Positions 6,588 through 15,188 are shown, numbered from the stretch's first letter. The stretch: DNA of 22,491 nucleotides from UBA940 sp031548515 (GCA_031548515.1 JAVBRB010000019.1:1-22491), one strand, 5' to 3'. Numbers and translations are program-made. The notes: generated by a model not told the origin, from the letters alone.

Positions 6588-7838
6588 TTATGAACCGAAG
6601 TCGTCGTACATAACGTTTTCCGGCGGAACACCGAGTTCATCGAGCATCTTTGTGAGGGCCGCGTTCATCATGGGAGGTCCGCACAGATAGTATTCTATAT
6701 CCTCGGGAGCATCGTGGTTCTTCAGGTAGTTCTCGTATATCACCTGATGTATGAATCCGACATAGCCTTTCCAGTTGTCCTCGGGTTTCGGCTCCGACAG
6801 CGCGATATTGAATTTGAAGTTGGGGAATTCCTTTTCGATCGTTTCGAACTGGTCGGCGTAGAATATTTCACGCAGGCTCCGGGCGCCGTACCAGAACGTA
6901 ACCGGAAGTTTCGTCTTCTCTGTCTTGAACAGGTGGAAAAGGTGCGAACGCATGGGCGCCATACCCGCGCCGCCGCCTATGAACATCTTCTCATTGGGTG
7001 TGTCCCTGACAAAGAATTCGCCATATGGGCCGGAGATGGTGATCTTGTCGCCGGGCTTGAGCGAGAATATATAGGACGAGCAGATACCCGGGTTGACCGG
7101 CAGGAACTTTCCTGCGGCACGGTCCCACGGCGGAGTGGCGATACGGATATTGAGCATCACGATATTGCCTTCGGCCGGATGGTTGGCCATGGAGTATGCG
7201 CGGAATGTGGGTTCGGGATTATTCGTAACGAGGCCGAACATCTTCATCTGTTCCCACTCAGGACGGTATTCGGCGTCGATATCGAAATCACTGAACCTTA
7301 TCCCCTCGTACTTGGGAACGTCGATCTGTATATAGCCCCCGCTGCGGAACTTCAGCGTTTCGCCCGGCGGAAGTTTCACCACGAATTCCTTGATATACGT
7401 AGCCACGTTGCGGTTCGACACCACCTCGCACTCCCATTTCCTGACGCCTAACACCGCTTCCGGCACGGCGATCTTCATATCCTGCCTGACCTTGACCTGG
7501 CATCCCAGCCTCCAGTTTTCCTTTTGTTGGCGGCGCGAGAAGAAGTTCACTTCGGTGGGAAGGATGTCGCCCCCGCCTTCGAGCACCTGGCAGCGGCACA
7601 TGCCGCACGAGCCTCCGCCGCCGCAGGCCGAAGGCAGGAAAATCCCGCTCCCGCTCAAAGTCGAAAGCAAAGTACTTCCCGGTTCGGCGGTCAGTATTTT
7701 TTCGCCGGCATTAATATCTATTTTGACCTCCCCCGATGGCGTCAGCTTGTTCTTGGCGAAGATCAGAACCCCCACCAAAAGCAGCGTCACCACAAGGAAA
7801 GCCGCTATTGCAATTATAAGTGTTGTAGTATCCATCAT
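6588..7838 (-). CDS. nqrF: Na+-translocating NADH:quinone reductase subunit F
   Basis: NqrF is the NADH-oxidising subunit: it takes electrons from NADH through FAD and a 2Fe-2S cluster into the membrane complex. The 416 residues show an N-terminal membrane helix (about 6-28). The ferredoxin domain has C72-x5-C78-x2-C81 and C113, and the flavin motif is RAYS (213-216). The NAD-binding region reads GGGAG (288-292), followed by YYLCGPPMMN and the family C-terminus YDDFGS. The ATG at 7838 is chosen over a TTG two codons upstream. Unlike the other nqr genes it is separated from its upstream neighbour by about 160 bp filled with repeat element B and heptamers. It is the last gene of the operon. Confidence 0.97.
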   Translation of the reverse strand: MMDTTTLIIAIAAFLVVTLLLVGVLIFAKNKLTPSGEVKIDINAGEKILTAEPGSTLLSTLSGSGIFLPSACGGGGSCGMCRCQVLEGGGDILPTEVNFFSRRQQKENWRLGCQVKVRQDMKIAVPEAVLGVRKWECEVVSNRNVATYIKEFVVKLPPGETLKFRSGGYIQIDVPKYEGIRFSDFDIDAEYRPEWEQMKMFGLVTNNPEPTFRAYSMANHPAEGNIVMLNIRIATPPWDRAAGKFLPVNPGICSSYIFSLKPGDKITISGPYGEFFVRDTPNEKMFIGGGAGMAPMRSHLFHLFKTEKTKLPVTFWYGARSLREIFYADQFETIEKEFPNFKFNIALSEPKPEDNWKGYVGFIHQVIYENYLKNHDAPEDIEYYLCGPPMMNAALTKMLDELGVPPENVMYDDFGS

Positions 7839-7842
7839 TTTC

Positions 7843-7870
7843 AATTACGAATTTCAAATTACGAATTACG
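7843..7870. repeat. Heptanucleotide tandem repeat AATTACG before nqrF
   Basis: Four consecutive heptamers read AATTACG (7843), AATTTCA (7850, degenerate), AATTACG (7857) and AATTACG (7864). On the minus strand they end 4 nt before the nqrF ATG, with only GAAA between. They occupy the ribosome-binding region and abut element B on the other side. Confidence 0.8.
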
Positions 7871-7876
7871 ATCCCA

Positions 7877-8001
7877 AATTTGCAATCAGAGTGGTAGATA
7901 TGCGACGCTGTCGATGGAAATCGCGATGGAGTTTACTGATCGTAAATGACCGAGCGATTTTCGAGACGAAGGAAGCAGATCTGCCGCTATCATTGCAAAT
8001 T
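7877..8001 (-). repeat. MITE-like element B between nqrE and nqrF
   Basis: The ends AATTTGCAAT (7877-7886) and ATTGCAAATT (7992-8001) are perfect 10-bp inverted repeats, and the right end runs into the nqrE stop codon. The interior is partly self-complementary: GAAATCGC near 7917 against GCGATTTTC near 7952, and TTTAC/GTAAA flanking TGATC at the tip. It resembles element A after nqrF. It splits an otherwise tight operon and could affect nqrF expression or mRNA processing. No coding capacity is apparent. Confidence 0.8.
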
Positions 8002-8614
8002 ATATCTGGATTCCGAGGAACGACATGAAAGCAATCCCCATCAGGCCGGTGATTATGAAGGCAATACCGGGACCTCGGAGAGGCGCGGGGATCTCCGAAT
8101 ATTGCAGCCTTTCGCGTATGGCGGCCATCATGACGATAGCAAGCCACCAACCGATGCCTGAGCCGAGGCCGAACATGGTCGCCTGCCCGAGATTGGGATA
8201 ATCCCTCTCCTGCATGAACAGCGACGCACCCATGATGGCGCAGTTCACGGCGATAAGCGGCAGGAAGATACCCAGTTGGTTGTAAAGCCCCGGAGCGAAC
8301 CTTTCGACCACCATCTCGACCAACTGCGTGAACGATGCGATCACGGCGATAAAGACGATAAAACTCAGGAAACTCAGGTCGACCGTCGACAAGCTTCCGC
8401 TGATCCACGACAAGGCGCCCGGCTTCAGCACGAATTCGTTGAGCAGCCAGTTGAGCGGCACGGTCATGGCCATCACGAAGATAACCGCAAGGCCCAGCCC
8501 GTTGGCAGTCTTGACGCTCTTACTTACAGCGATGTAAGAACACATACCGAAGAAGTATGCGAACACCATATTGTCGATGAAGATCGACTTTATAAAGATA
8601 TTGAAACTTTCCAT
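8000..8614 (-). CDS. nqrE: Na+-translocating NADH:quinone reductase subunit E
   Basis: NqrE is one of the paired integral membrane subunits of the sodium pump. The 204 residues are mostly hydrophobic, with about six helices. C25 in YFFGMCSYIAV and C125 in AVNCAIMGASLF correspond to the conserved cysteines that, with those of NqrD, hold the intramembrane iron centre. The sequence aligns to the family over its full length (FIDNMVFAYFFGMCS start, IAFMSFLGIQI end). It begins 13 nt after nqrD with a strong GGAGGA 8 nt upstream of the ATG. Its stop codon touches repeat element B. Identification is secure. Confidence 0.97.
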   Translation of the reverse strand: MESFNIFIKSIFIDNMVFAYFFGMCSYIAVSKSVKTANGLGLAVIFVMAMTVPLNWLLNEFVLKPGALSWISGSLSTVDLSFLSFIVFIAVIASFTQLVEMVVERFAPGLYNQLGIFLPLIAVNCAIMGASLFMQERDYPNLGQATMFGLGSGIGWWLAIVMMAAIRERLQYSEIPAPLRGPGIAFIITGLMGIAFMSFLGIQI

Positions 8615-8622
8615 ACTCTCCG

Positions 8623-8628
8623 TCCTCC
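8623..8628 (-). promoter_or_regulatory. Strong Shine-Dalgarno of nqrE
   Basis: GGAGGA lies 8 nt upstream of the nqrE ATG and overlaps the last base of the nqrD stop TAG. Canonical Shine-Dalgarno sites are uncommon in Bacteroidota, and this supports the chosen start. Confidence 0.65.
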
Positions 8629-9257
8629 TACTTTTCTATAAGGTCCTTGTTCTTGCCCCGGTGTACCCAGATGATGATGCCAACCAGGATAAGCGCCATC
8701 GGCGGAAGCATCATAAGGCCGTTGTTGGCATAGAAACCGCCGTTCTGGATGTACCAGCTGTCGGGAATTATCCGGTAGCCCCACAGGCTGCCGCTTCCGG
8801 TCAGTTCACGTACAAAACCGAGTATCAGCAGGATAATGCCGTAACCAAAACCGTTGGCGGCACCGTCTATGAACGAAGGCCACGGTTTGTTTCCGAGCGC
8901 GAAAGCCTCGACGCGGCCCATCAGGATACAGTTCGTAATTATCAGTCCGACATAGACCGAAAGCTGTTTGCTGACATCATATACGAAAGCCTTGAGCACC
9001 TGGTCGACCAGGATAACAAGAAATGCAATCACAACCAACTGCACTATGATTCGGATACGGTTGGGCACTCCTTTGCGCAGGAGCGACATTATCAGGTTGG
9101 CGAAAGCGGTGACCACGACCACCGACGCGGCCATAACGAAAGCCGGTTTCAGCTGTGCCGTCACGGCCAGGGCCGAACATATACCGAGTATCTGGACGAT
9201 CACGGGATTGTCCTTGCTCAGCGGACCCAGGAAATATTGCCAGTTCTTACCCTTCAT
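8628..9257 (-). CDS. nqrD: Na+-translocating NADH:quinone reductase subunit D
   Basis: NqrD is a six-helix membrane subunit paired with NqrE. The ATG at 9257 gives 209 residues, matching the usual length of about 210; an upstream TTG at 9284 lies deep in nqrC and is unlikely. Conserved C27 (ILGICSALAV) and C110 (IITNCILMGRVEAFA) are the expected ligands of the NqrD/NqrE iron centre. The motifs GLIITNCILMGR and FIDGAANGFGYG are typical of the family. The start overlaps the nqrC 3' end by 11 bp, which indicates coupled translation. The C-terminus is a short cytosolic basic/acidic tail. Confidence 0.97.
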   Translation of the reverse strand: MKGKNWQYFLGPLSKDNPVIVQILGICSALAVTAQLKPAFVMAASVVVVTAFANLIMSLLRKGVPNRIRIIVQLVVIAFLVILVDQVLKAFVYDVSKQLSVYVGLIITNCILMGRVEAFALGNKPWPSFIDGAANGFGYGIILLILGFVRELTGSGSLWGYRIIPDSWYIQNGGFYANNGLMMLPPMALILVGIIIWVHRGKNKDLIEK

Positions 9258-10059
9258 TTTCTTCTGTGTTTTCAGTATTTTCAACTACGGGGGCTTCAGT
9301 CTCCGCGTCGGCCCCTATAACCGGAACGTCGCCGTTCACCCTCTGTTTTTCGATATATGCCTTATAATCCTGCATACAGTCGAAGATCATGCGTTCGACC
9401 CCGCGCGAGGTGATCGTACCACCCGAAATGGCATCGACTGCATGTTCGTTGCCGCGCGACGAACCGCTGCCTTTCAGTACCGTGATACCTACCAATTCAT
9501 TATCGCGGAAGAGTTTCTTACCCGCAAACTGCGAAGAGAAATTCTCGCCCGCGATCTCTGCGCCGAGGCCTGGAGTTTCTCCTGCATGGTCGAATACCAC
9601 ACCGGAGATCGTACTCCAGTCCCCCTCGAGTGCAACATAACCCCACACTGCACCCCACAGGCCGCTGCCCCACACAGGAATGATATACAGCCTCTTGCCG
9701 CCGTCCTCGCTCACAAATACCGGAAGTTCCCTTGCATCGGCAGGCTTTTCGTATTCTGCTTTCAGGTCGACGAGCTTTTCGAAAGCGTCACCCTCGATGC
9801 GGTCGCCTTTCGTGTTCACAAGGAACGCATCGACGATATATTTCGCGTACTCACCGTTTATATAGGCGGTTTTGTCCTTCGCTTTGCCTGCTTCCAGGCC
9901 GAGGCCCACGCTTGCAAGCACGTCTCCTTTCTTTTCCACCTCCACGTTGGCGTTTTGGACGGGCTGCAACACCATAGCCGCAATGGCAAGTACCGCCGCA
10001 ACCACGACCACCATCACAGTGGCGTAGACTATTATATATGTACTGCTGTTCTTATTCAT
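9247..10059 (-). CDS. nqrC: Na+-translocating NADH:quinone reductase subunit C
   Basis: NqrC is anchored by one N-terminal helix (about 7-31) and carries covalently bound FMN on its periplasmic domain. The 270 residues include the family motif ETPGLGAEI (161-169) and the flavinylation site D209-A-I-S-G-G-T215. The usual form is SGAT, so Ala is replaced by Gly, but the FMN-accepting Thr215 is kept. An acidic tail (about 243-270, ending ENTENTEENEG) extends beyond the domain. ATG 10059 is preferred over an upstream GTG at 10095 because GGAGGAC sits 8 nt before it and the GTG lies inside nqrB. FMN attachment by an ApbE enzyme, not encoded here, is expected. Confidence 0.95.
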   Translation of the reverse strand: MNKNSSTYIIVYATVMVVVVAAVLAIAAMVLQPVQNANVEVEKKGDVLASVGLGLEAGKAKDKTAYINGEYAKYIVDAFLVNTKGDRIEGDAFEKLVDLKAEYEKPADARELPVFVSEDGGKRLYIIPVWGSGLWGAVWGYVALEGDWSTISGVVFDHAGETPGLGAEIAGENFSSQFAGKKLFRDNELVGITVLKGSGSSRGNEHAVDAISGGTITSRGVERMIFDCMQDYKAYIEKQRVNGDVPVIGADAETEAPVVENTENTEENEG

Positions 10060-10067
10060 ACTCTGTT

Positions 10068-10074
10068 GTCCTCC
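10068..10074 (-). promoter_or_regulatory. Shine-Dalgarno that sets the nqrC start
   Basis: GGAGGAC lies 8 nt upstream of the ATG at 10059, in the 16-nt gap after the nqrB stop. It supports that ATG over the in-frame GTG at 10095. Confidence 0.65.
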
Positions 10075-10075
10075 G

Positions 10076-11257
10076 CTATTTTGCAAGTTTGACACCTTTG
10101 TTCCTGCGCCTGATATTTGCAGCCACGACGTAGTGGTCGACCAGCGGGGCGAGGGCGTTCATAAAGAGTATCGAAAGCATCATGCCCTCGGGATAGCCCG
10201 GGTTCACGACGCGTATCAGCACCGCCAAGGCTCCTATAAGGAAACCGACTATGAACTTACCCGTATTAGTCTGCGAGGCTGTCACAGGGTCGGTCGCCAT
10301 GAACACGGCCCCGAACGCGAATCCACCCAGCAACAGGTGGTAATAAGCAGGCATTTCCATATAAGCGCTTCCACCTGTCAGATTGAACAGAAGTCCCATC
10401 AGGTATCCCCCGGCGAAGACACTCACCATGATCCTCCAGCTTGCCACGCCCGTAAAAAGCAGCAGCGCAGCGCCGATCATAATGGCGATGAACGAAGTTT
10501 CGCCGATACTTCCGGGGATCGTTCCCACAATCCAGTCCCAGATATTCGCATTTGCCAGAGTATCCTGTGCGTTCTCGCCCAACTGAGTCAGCGGCGTCGC
10601 GCCAGAGAAACCATCGACATAAGCGCCACCTTTGCCCATACCGCGAATCCACACCTTGTCGCCCGAAATGAACGGCGTGTAGGCGAAGAATACGAACGCA
10701 CGGGCCAGAAGCGCAGGATTGAAAATATTCATGCCCGTTCCGCCGAAGACCTCCTTGCCGATAATGACGGCAAAAGCCACCGCCAGGGCGACCATCCACA
10801 GGGGAACATCGATAGGCATGATGAGCGGAATGAGCATCCCCGTCACCAGGTAGCCTTCGTTGACTTCATGCCCGCGCTTTTGCGCGAAAGCGAACTCGAT
10901 GCCGAGGCCCACTATGTAAGATACGAGGATCAGCGGCAGGACACGCACGAAGCCGTACCACCAGCATTTCCATATCATTGCGGCAGCGGCGGCATCCCCC
11001 ACGGCATGAAAGTGCTGCAGTCCCGTGTTGTACATGCCGAAAAGCAATGCGGGAAGCAGGGCCGCCACCATCACCATCATGGTGCGCTTCAAGTCGGCCG
11101 CGTCACGGATATGCGCGCCTTTCTTCGTCACTGTATCCGGAACGAACAGGAACGTTTCGAAGGCGTCGAAAGTCGAGTGCAGGAAGCCCAGTCTACCGTC
11201 CTTCTCGAACGGCGGCTTAACCTTATCGACTATTGTTCTCAGTAATTTTGCAATCAT
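10076..11257 (-). CDS. nqrB: Na+-translocating NADH:quinone reductase subunit B
   Basis: NqrB is the large membrane subunit that carries covalent FMN and riboflavin and takes part in Na+ movement. The 393 residues have about ten hydrophobic helices after a cytosolic N-terminal arm (KPPFEKDGRLGFLHSTFDAFETFLF). The flavinylation motif is D215-G-F-S-G-A-T221. Other family landmarks are GKEVFGGTGMNIFNPALLARAF (about 167-188) and FMATDPVTASQTNTGKF near the C-terminus. It starts 29 nt after nqrA and is followed by nqrC after 16 nt. Length and motifs are normal. Confidence 0.98.
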   Translation of the reverse strand: MIAKLLRTIVDKVKPPFEKDGRLGFLHSTFDAFETFLFVPDTVTKKGAHIRDAADLKRTMMVMVAALLPALLFGMYNTGLQHFHAVGDAAAAAMIWKCWWYGFVRVLPLILVSYIVGLGIEFAFAQKRGHEVNEGYLVTGMLIPLIMPIDVPLWMVALAVAFAVIIGKEVFGGTGMNIFNPALLARAFVFFAYTPFISGDKVWIRGMGKGGAYVDGFSGATPLTQLGENAQDTLANANIWDWIVGTIPGSIGETSFIAIMIGAALLLFTGVASWRIMVSVFAGGYLMGLLFNLTGGSAYMEMPAYYHLLLGGFAFGAVFMATDPVTASQTNTGKFIVGFLIGALAVLIRVVNPGYPEGMMLSILFMNALAPLVDHYVVAANIRRRNKGVKLAK

Positions 11258-11286
11258 AACAAATAATTCACCGTGGCCGTTGCCAC

Positions 11287-12648
11287 TCAGCTCAATTCTT
11301 TAATCATAATGTTAATACCTCTTTGTATAGCAGCCTGGACCTCTGTTTTCGACGGGTCGACGAAATCGCACAGCGCGAAATCTTCGGGCAGCACTTCGTA
11401 GATGCCCAGATTCTCCATCTTGTCGATGTCGCCGGCAATGCAGGCTTTCACCAGATACATAGGATAGATATCCATCGGCACATAGTTTTCCCACAGGCCG
11501 GTCACCACGATAGCGCGGGGGCCGCCGTTCAGATTTGTGTCGAGATCGTATTTTTTCCACGGGCATAGCCACGAAAAATATGTACGAGAAACGGAGAATT
11601 TGTTGAACCTCGGGGCTATCCAGCCCAGCAGCTCATAGTGGCAGCCCTCTTCCAGCACGGTTATCTGGTTCGAATAGAAGGGCATGAATTCATCGCGCGT
11701 GATGCGGCGGCCGTGAAGCGCGTTCCCGCTCACGAGGCGCACCGAATAGCCTTTTTTCTGCGCTTTGATATTGGAATTCATTACAAAGGACTTTATCTCT
11801 GCACCGCCGACTATCTTCAGATAATACGGATTCAGCACTTGCGGACCCGACATCGCGACGACTTTCATCATGTCGATCTTGCCCGTGTTGAACAGGCGCC
11901 CGATTATGGCGAGGTTCTGTACATCGACCGTCCACACGATCTCGCCCTTCCTGATAGGGTCGATGTGGTGGATCTGCACCCCCACGTTACCTGCAGGATG
12001 CGGCCCTTTGAAAAAGTGCTGTTCGGCATTGTCAACCATGTTCAGCACGCCGTCGGTTCCGGCCTTCAGTCCAAGATGAACTTTCCCTGCGGTCAGCTTT
12101 TGCAGCACCTCGACACCTTTTTTCAGGTTTTCTAGTTCGCTTTCCAACACGAAATTCATATCCGGGGCACACGGCGCCGAATCGAACCCGGACACGAAGA
12201 TAGCCTTTGGAGCCATCGCCGGGTCAGCTATTATGCCGTATGGGCGCTGAATTATCATAGGCCACAGGCCCGAAGCGAGCAACACGCCTGCGACATCCTG
12301 CTTGGAAGCCGAGGCGAGCGCGGGAATTTTAAACTCAACGGAATCCTGCTTTCCATCGGTTTCGACCACCACGTTCAGGAGTTTGCGTTTGTCGCCCCTT
12401 CTGATCTCCGCAACCACGCCGCTGACAGGCGAAGTGAAGATAATTTCCTCGTTGGCCTTATCGAAGAACAACGGGGAACCGGCTTTCACCTTGTCGCCCA
12501 CGCGGACGAGCAGCTTGGGAACGACGCCTTCGAAATCGGGCGGCGACACGGCATATGTATCCGAACCGCAGGCCGTGACGAGTTTCGGCATAGGGTCTCC
12601 CTGCAGGCGAATGTCGAGTCCTTTTCTCAGTTTGATGATTTTCGACAT
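11287..12648 (-). CDS. nqrA: Na+-translocating NADH:quinone reductase subunit A
   Basis: NqrA is the cytosolic, cofactor-free subunit linked to quinone binding and is the first gene of the operon. Its 453 residues begin IIKLRKGLDIRLQGDP, the family N-terminus. They contain a biotinyl/lipoyl-like fold region (VRVGDKVKAGSPLFFDKAN and FTSPVSGVVAEIRRGDKRK, about 48-90), then the NqrA core with KGPHPAGNVGVQIHHIDPI and the C-terminal DFVDPSKTEVQAAIQRGINIM. The operon order A-B-C-D-E-F is the standard one. A -7 box lies at 12718-12725, about 70 bp upstream. Confidence 0.98.
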   Translation of the reverse strand: MSKIIKLRKGLDIRLQGDPMPKLVTACGSDTYAVSPPDFEGVVPKLLVRVGDKVKAGSPLFFDKANEEIIFTSPVSGVVAEIRRGDKRKLLNVVVETDGKQDSVEFKIPALASASKQDVAGVLLASGLWPMIIQRPYGIIADPAMAPKAIFVSGFDSAPCAPDMNFVLESELENLKKGVEVLQKLTAGKVHLGLKAGTDGVLNMVDNAEQHFFKGPHPAGNVGVQIHHIDPIRKGEIVWTVDVQNLAIIGRLFNTGKIDMMKVVAMSGPQVLNPYYLKIVGGAEIKSFVMNSNIKAQKKGYSVRLVSGNALHGRRITRDEFMPFYSNQITVLEEGCHYELLGWIAPRFNKFSVSRTYFSWLCPWKKYDLDTNLNGGPRAIVVTGLWENYVPMDIYPMYLVKACIAGDIDKMENLGIYEVLPEDFALCDFVDPSKTEVQAAIQRGINIMIKELS

Positions 12649-12717
12649 GTCTGTCCTTTAAAAAATATTTTTGTTATTTGAATATCAAGCCGTTGATAAG
12701 ATGTATAAAATCCGTCG

Positions 12718-12725
12718 CAAAAGTA
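12718..12725 (-). promoter_or_regulatory. -7 promoter box (TACTTTTG) for the nqr operon
   Basis: The minus strand reads TACTTTTG, which fits TAnnTTTG, 69 nt upstream of the nqrA ATG. A T-run lies just upstream but no clean -33 TTTG is seen. The 5' leader of about 60 nt is AT-rich. Confidence 0.5.
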
Positions 12726-12830
12726 AGTAAAAAAAAGAGAACGGCACAGAGTCCTGTTAGAAAAATAACACTCTTTTGATGATTATTTTTATTTCTCCAC
12801 GTTTTTAACTCTTTTTGCATGGATTATAAC

Positions 12831-12838
12831 TATCTTTA
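12831..12838 (+). promoter_or_regulatory. Probable -7 box (TATCTTTA) for the GH92 gene
   Basis: TATCTTTA differs from TAnnTTTG only at the last base. It lies 58 nt before ATG 12897 and inside the extra N-terminal codons that an earlier ATG (12819) would add, which supports the later start. Confidence 0.4.
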
Positions 12839-12896
12839 TGGCCATGTTGCCATTCCAGTGGACGCATCAATTTATAAACCCAAAAAACTACTATCT

Positions 12897-15170
12897 ATGC
12901 CGGGAAAAAATTTCGTGCTGTTATTAGCAGCGACAGCGGTCTTTACCGTCAACGCCAAGAACTACGATCCAGTAGAGTATGTGAACACGCTGCAGGGTAC
13001 CAACTCGAGTTTCGAGCTTACCCGCGGCAACACTTATCCGACCACCGCCCTGCCCTTTGCAATGCACACATGGGGAGCACAGACCGGAGAGAACGGAGAC
13101 GGATGGAAATATCAATGGGCACGTGATTCCATCCGCGGCTTCCAGCAGGCACACCAGTGCAGTTCATGGTCCCGCGACTACTGCGTATTTTCGCTGATGC
13201 CGGTCACGGGCAAATTGAAAGTGGACCAGTACGGCCGCGCCGCGAAATTCAGCCATGCCAACGAAATCGGACGCCCGCACTATTACAGCGTAAAATTCGA
13301 CAACGGCATACAAACCGAAATGTCGCCGACGGAAAGGGGCGCGCACCTTCGTTTTTCGTTCCCAGGGACGGGCGACTCATACGTGGTATTCGACGGCTAC
13401 ACCCGCTGGTCGAGCGTCGAGATAGACCCCGCGAAACGCCGCCTGACAGGATATGTCACCAACGGCAGCGGACTGCCTGATGAGTTCAAGGACTACTTCA
13501 TCATCGAATTCGACCAACCTTTCGTCTCCTACGGTACGTGGACGGATAACGGTAAGACCGTCACCGCAGGCGCCAAGACCTACGGGAAGGCCGAACACGG
13601 CGGCGCCGGCGCTTACGTGCAGTTCAGGAAAGGCGCGAAAGTCCAGGCGCGCGTGGTTTCTTCATACATCAGTCCGGAACAGGCCGAAGTCACTTTCAAA
13701 CGCGAACTCGGCAGCCATAAAAAGCTGGAGCAGACGAAACAGGCAGCCCACGACATCTGGACCAACCACCTGAACCGCATGTACGTAGAAGGTGGGACCG
13801 ACGAAGACAAGGCCACGTTCTATTCCTGCTTTTTCAGGGCAAGCCTCTTTTCGCGCAGGTTTTATGAGATCGGCGCCGACGGAAACCCCGTGTACCGCAG
13901 TCCCAACGACTACAAAGTATACAACGGATATTACTACACCGACACCGGATTTTGGGACACTTTCCGCGCCCAGTTCCCGCTGACGCTATTGCTGCACCCC
14001 ACCATACAGGGCCAGTATGTGGCCGGCATGCTCGATGCATACGACCAGTCCGGTTGGTTGCCCGACTGGGATTTCCCCTCGGTGAAATCGGGCATGATCG
14101 GCAATCACGCCATTTCGCTCTTCACCGACGCATGGGCAAAGGGAGTCCGTACTTTCGATCCGGAGAAGGCGCTCGAAGCCTATTTCCACCAAGCTACCAA
14201 CCGAAACCGGAGCAACGGCCGCGACGGATGGCAGGACTACTGGACACTCGGCTACGTTTCATACCCGGGGACCCGCGAAGCAACGGCCAAAACACTCGAA
14301 TACGCTTACGACGACTGGTGCGCCTACACCCTGGCCTGCATGACCGGGAACGATTTCTACAAGGGAATCTTCGCCCGCCAGATGTACAATTACCGCAACG
14401 TGTTCGATCCCGAAACCGGATTCATGCGCGGACGCCAGAAGAACGGCGAATGGACGCCCGGCTTCGATCCCATCGAATGGGGCGGTCCCTATACCGAAGG
14501 TTGCGCTTGGCATTACCTGTGGTCGGTATTCCAGGATCCCGAAGGATTGAAGCAGCTTCTCGGCGGAGACGCTAAATTCGTGCAGAAGATGGACGATGTT
14601 TTCACCGCCACCAATGAATTCAAAGTGGGTACTTACGGTTTCGCCATCCACGAGATGACCGAAATGAAGATGATGAACCTCGGCCAATACGCCCACGGCA
14701 ACCAGCCCATCCAGCACATGATCTACCTCTACAGCTACACGAAACAGCCGTGGAAAGCCCAGTACTGGTCACGCAGGATAATGGACTACTTATACAACTC
14801 CACCGAAAACGGTTATCCGGGCGACGAAGACCAGGGACAGACCTCTTCGTGGTATGTGCTGAGCGCCATGGGGCTTTACAGCGTATGCCCGGGAACAGGC
14901 CAGTACGTCATGGGCAGTCCGCTCTTCCCGAAGATGACCGTGACGTTCGAAGACGGGAAAAAGCTGGAGATCATCGCCGAGAACAACTCGGCAGAGAACA
15001 TATACATCCAATCCGCCACTCTGAACGGCATACCTTTCACCAGGACATACCTTACGTACAAGGAGATCACCGATGGCGGAGTGATCAAATACGTCATGGG
15101 TCCGCAGCCTAACAAGAACCGCGGAACCGATCCTGCAGACTGGCCTTACTCGCTGACCAAGGCAGAATAA
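12897..15170 (+). CDS. Exported GH92 alpha-mannosidase
   Basis: GH92 enzymes are Ca2+-dependent exo-alpha-mannosidases that trim mannose from N-glycans or yeast mannan outside the cytoplasm. The 757-residue protein starts with a signal peptide (MPGKNFVLLLAATAVFTVNA). The family N-terminus YVNTLQGTNSSFELTRGNTYP is followed by the catalytic domain. E534 in GGPYTEGCAWHY matches the general acid, and D643/D645 in GDEDQGQTSSWYV match the base/metal pair. All three are offset by one from the numbering I recall for B. thetaiotaomicron BT3990. ATG 12897 is preferred over 12819, which puts 26 non-signal residues in front. The C-terminus TDPADWPYSLTKAE shows no lipobox or anchor. No SusC/SusD pair or sensor is adjacent, so it is a solitary enzyme. 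Bond specificity is not determined. Confidence 0.95.
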   Translation: MPGKNFVLLLAATAVFTVNAKNYDPVEYVNTLQGTNSSFELTRGNTYPTTALPFAMHTWGAQTGENGDGWKYQWARDSIRGFQQAHQCSSWSRDYCVFSLMPVTGKLKVDQYGRAAKFSHANEIGRPHYYSVKFDNGIQTEMSPTERGAHLRFSFPGTGDSYVVFDGYTRWSSVEIDPAKRRLTGYVTNGSGLPDEFKDYFIIEFDQPFVSYGTWTDNGKTVTAGAKTYGKAEHGGAGAYVQFRKGAKVQARVVSSYISPEQAEVTFKRELGSHKKLEQTKQAAHDIWTNHLNRMYVEGGTDEDKATFYSCFFRASLFSRRFYEIGADGNPVYRSPNDYKVYNGYYYTDTGFWDTFRAQFPLTLLLHPTIQGQYVAGMLDAYDQSGWLPDWDFPSVKSGMIGNHAISLFTDAWAKGVRTFDPEKALEAYFHQATNRNRSNGRDGWQDYWTLGYVSYPGTREATAKTLEYAYDDWCAYTLACMTGNDFYKGIFARQMYNYRNVFDPETGFMRGRQKNGEWTPGFDPIEWGGPYTEGCAWHYLWSVFQDPEGLKQLLGGDAKFVQKMDDVFTATNEFKVGTYGFAIHEMTEMKMMNLGQYAHGNQPIQHMIYLYSYTKQPWKAQYWSRRIMDYLYNSTENGYPGDEDQGQTSSWYVLSAMGLYSVCPGTGQYVMGSPLFPKMTVTFEDGKKLEIIAENNSAENIYIQSATLNGIPFTRTYLTYKEITDGGVIKYVMGPQPNKNRGTDPADWPYSLTKAE

Positions 15171-15188
15171 GTACAGAAAACATTGTGG

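Noticed and set aside
1272..7870. CRISPR array from the tandem repeats
   Set aside because: The repeats are 7 bp without spacers, and no cas gene is present.
8571..9320. Plus-strand frame of 249 codons
   Set aside because: Antisense shadow of nqrD and parts of nqrC/nqrE, with histidine- and arginine-rich junk sequence.
10133..11245. Plus-strand frame of 370 codons
   Set aside because: Antisense shadow of nqrB; very His/Arg/Gln-rich and without any domain.
12819..12896. Earlier ATG for the GH92 gene
   Set aside because: It adds 26 residues in front of a normal signal peptide and overlaps a probable -7 box.
13952..14575. Plus-strand frame of 207 codons inside GH92
   Set aside because: Alternative frame within the GH92 catalytic domain, whose frame is intact throughout.
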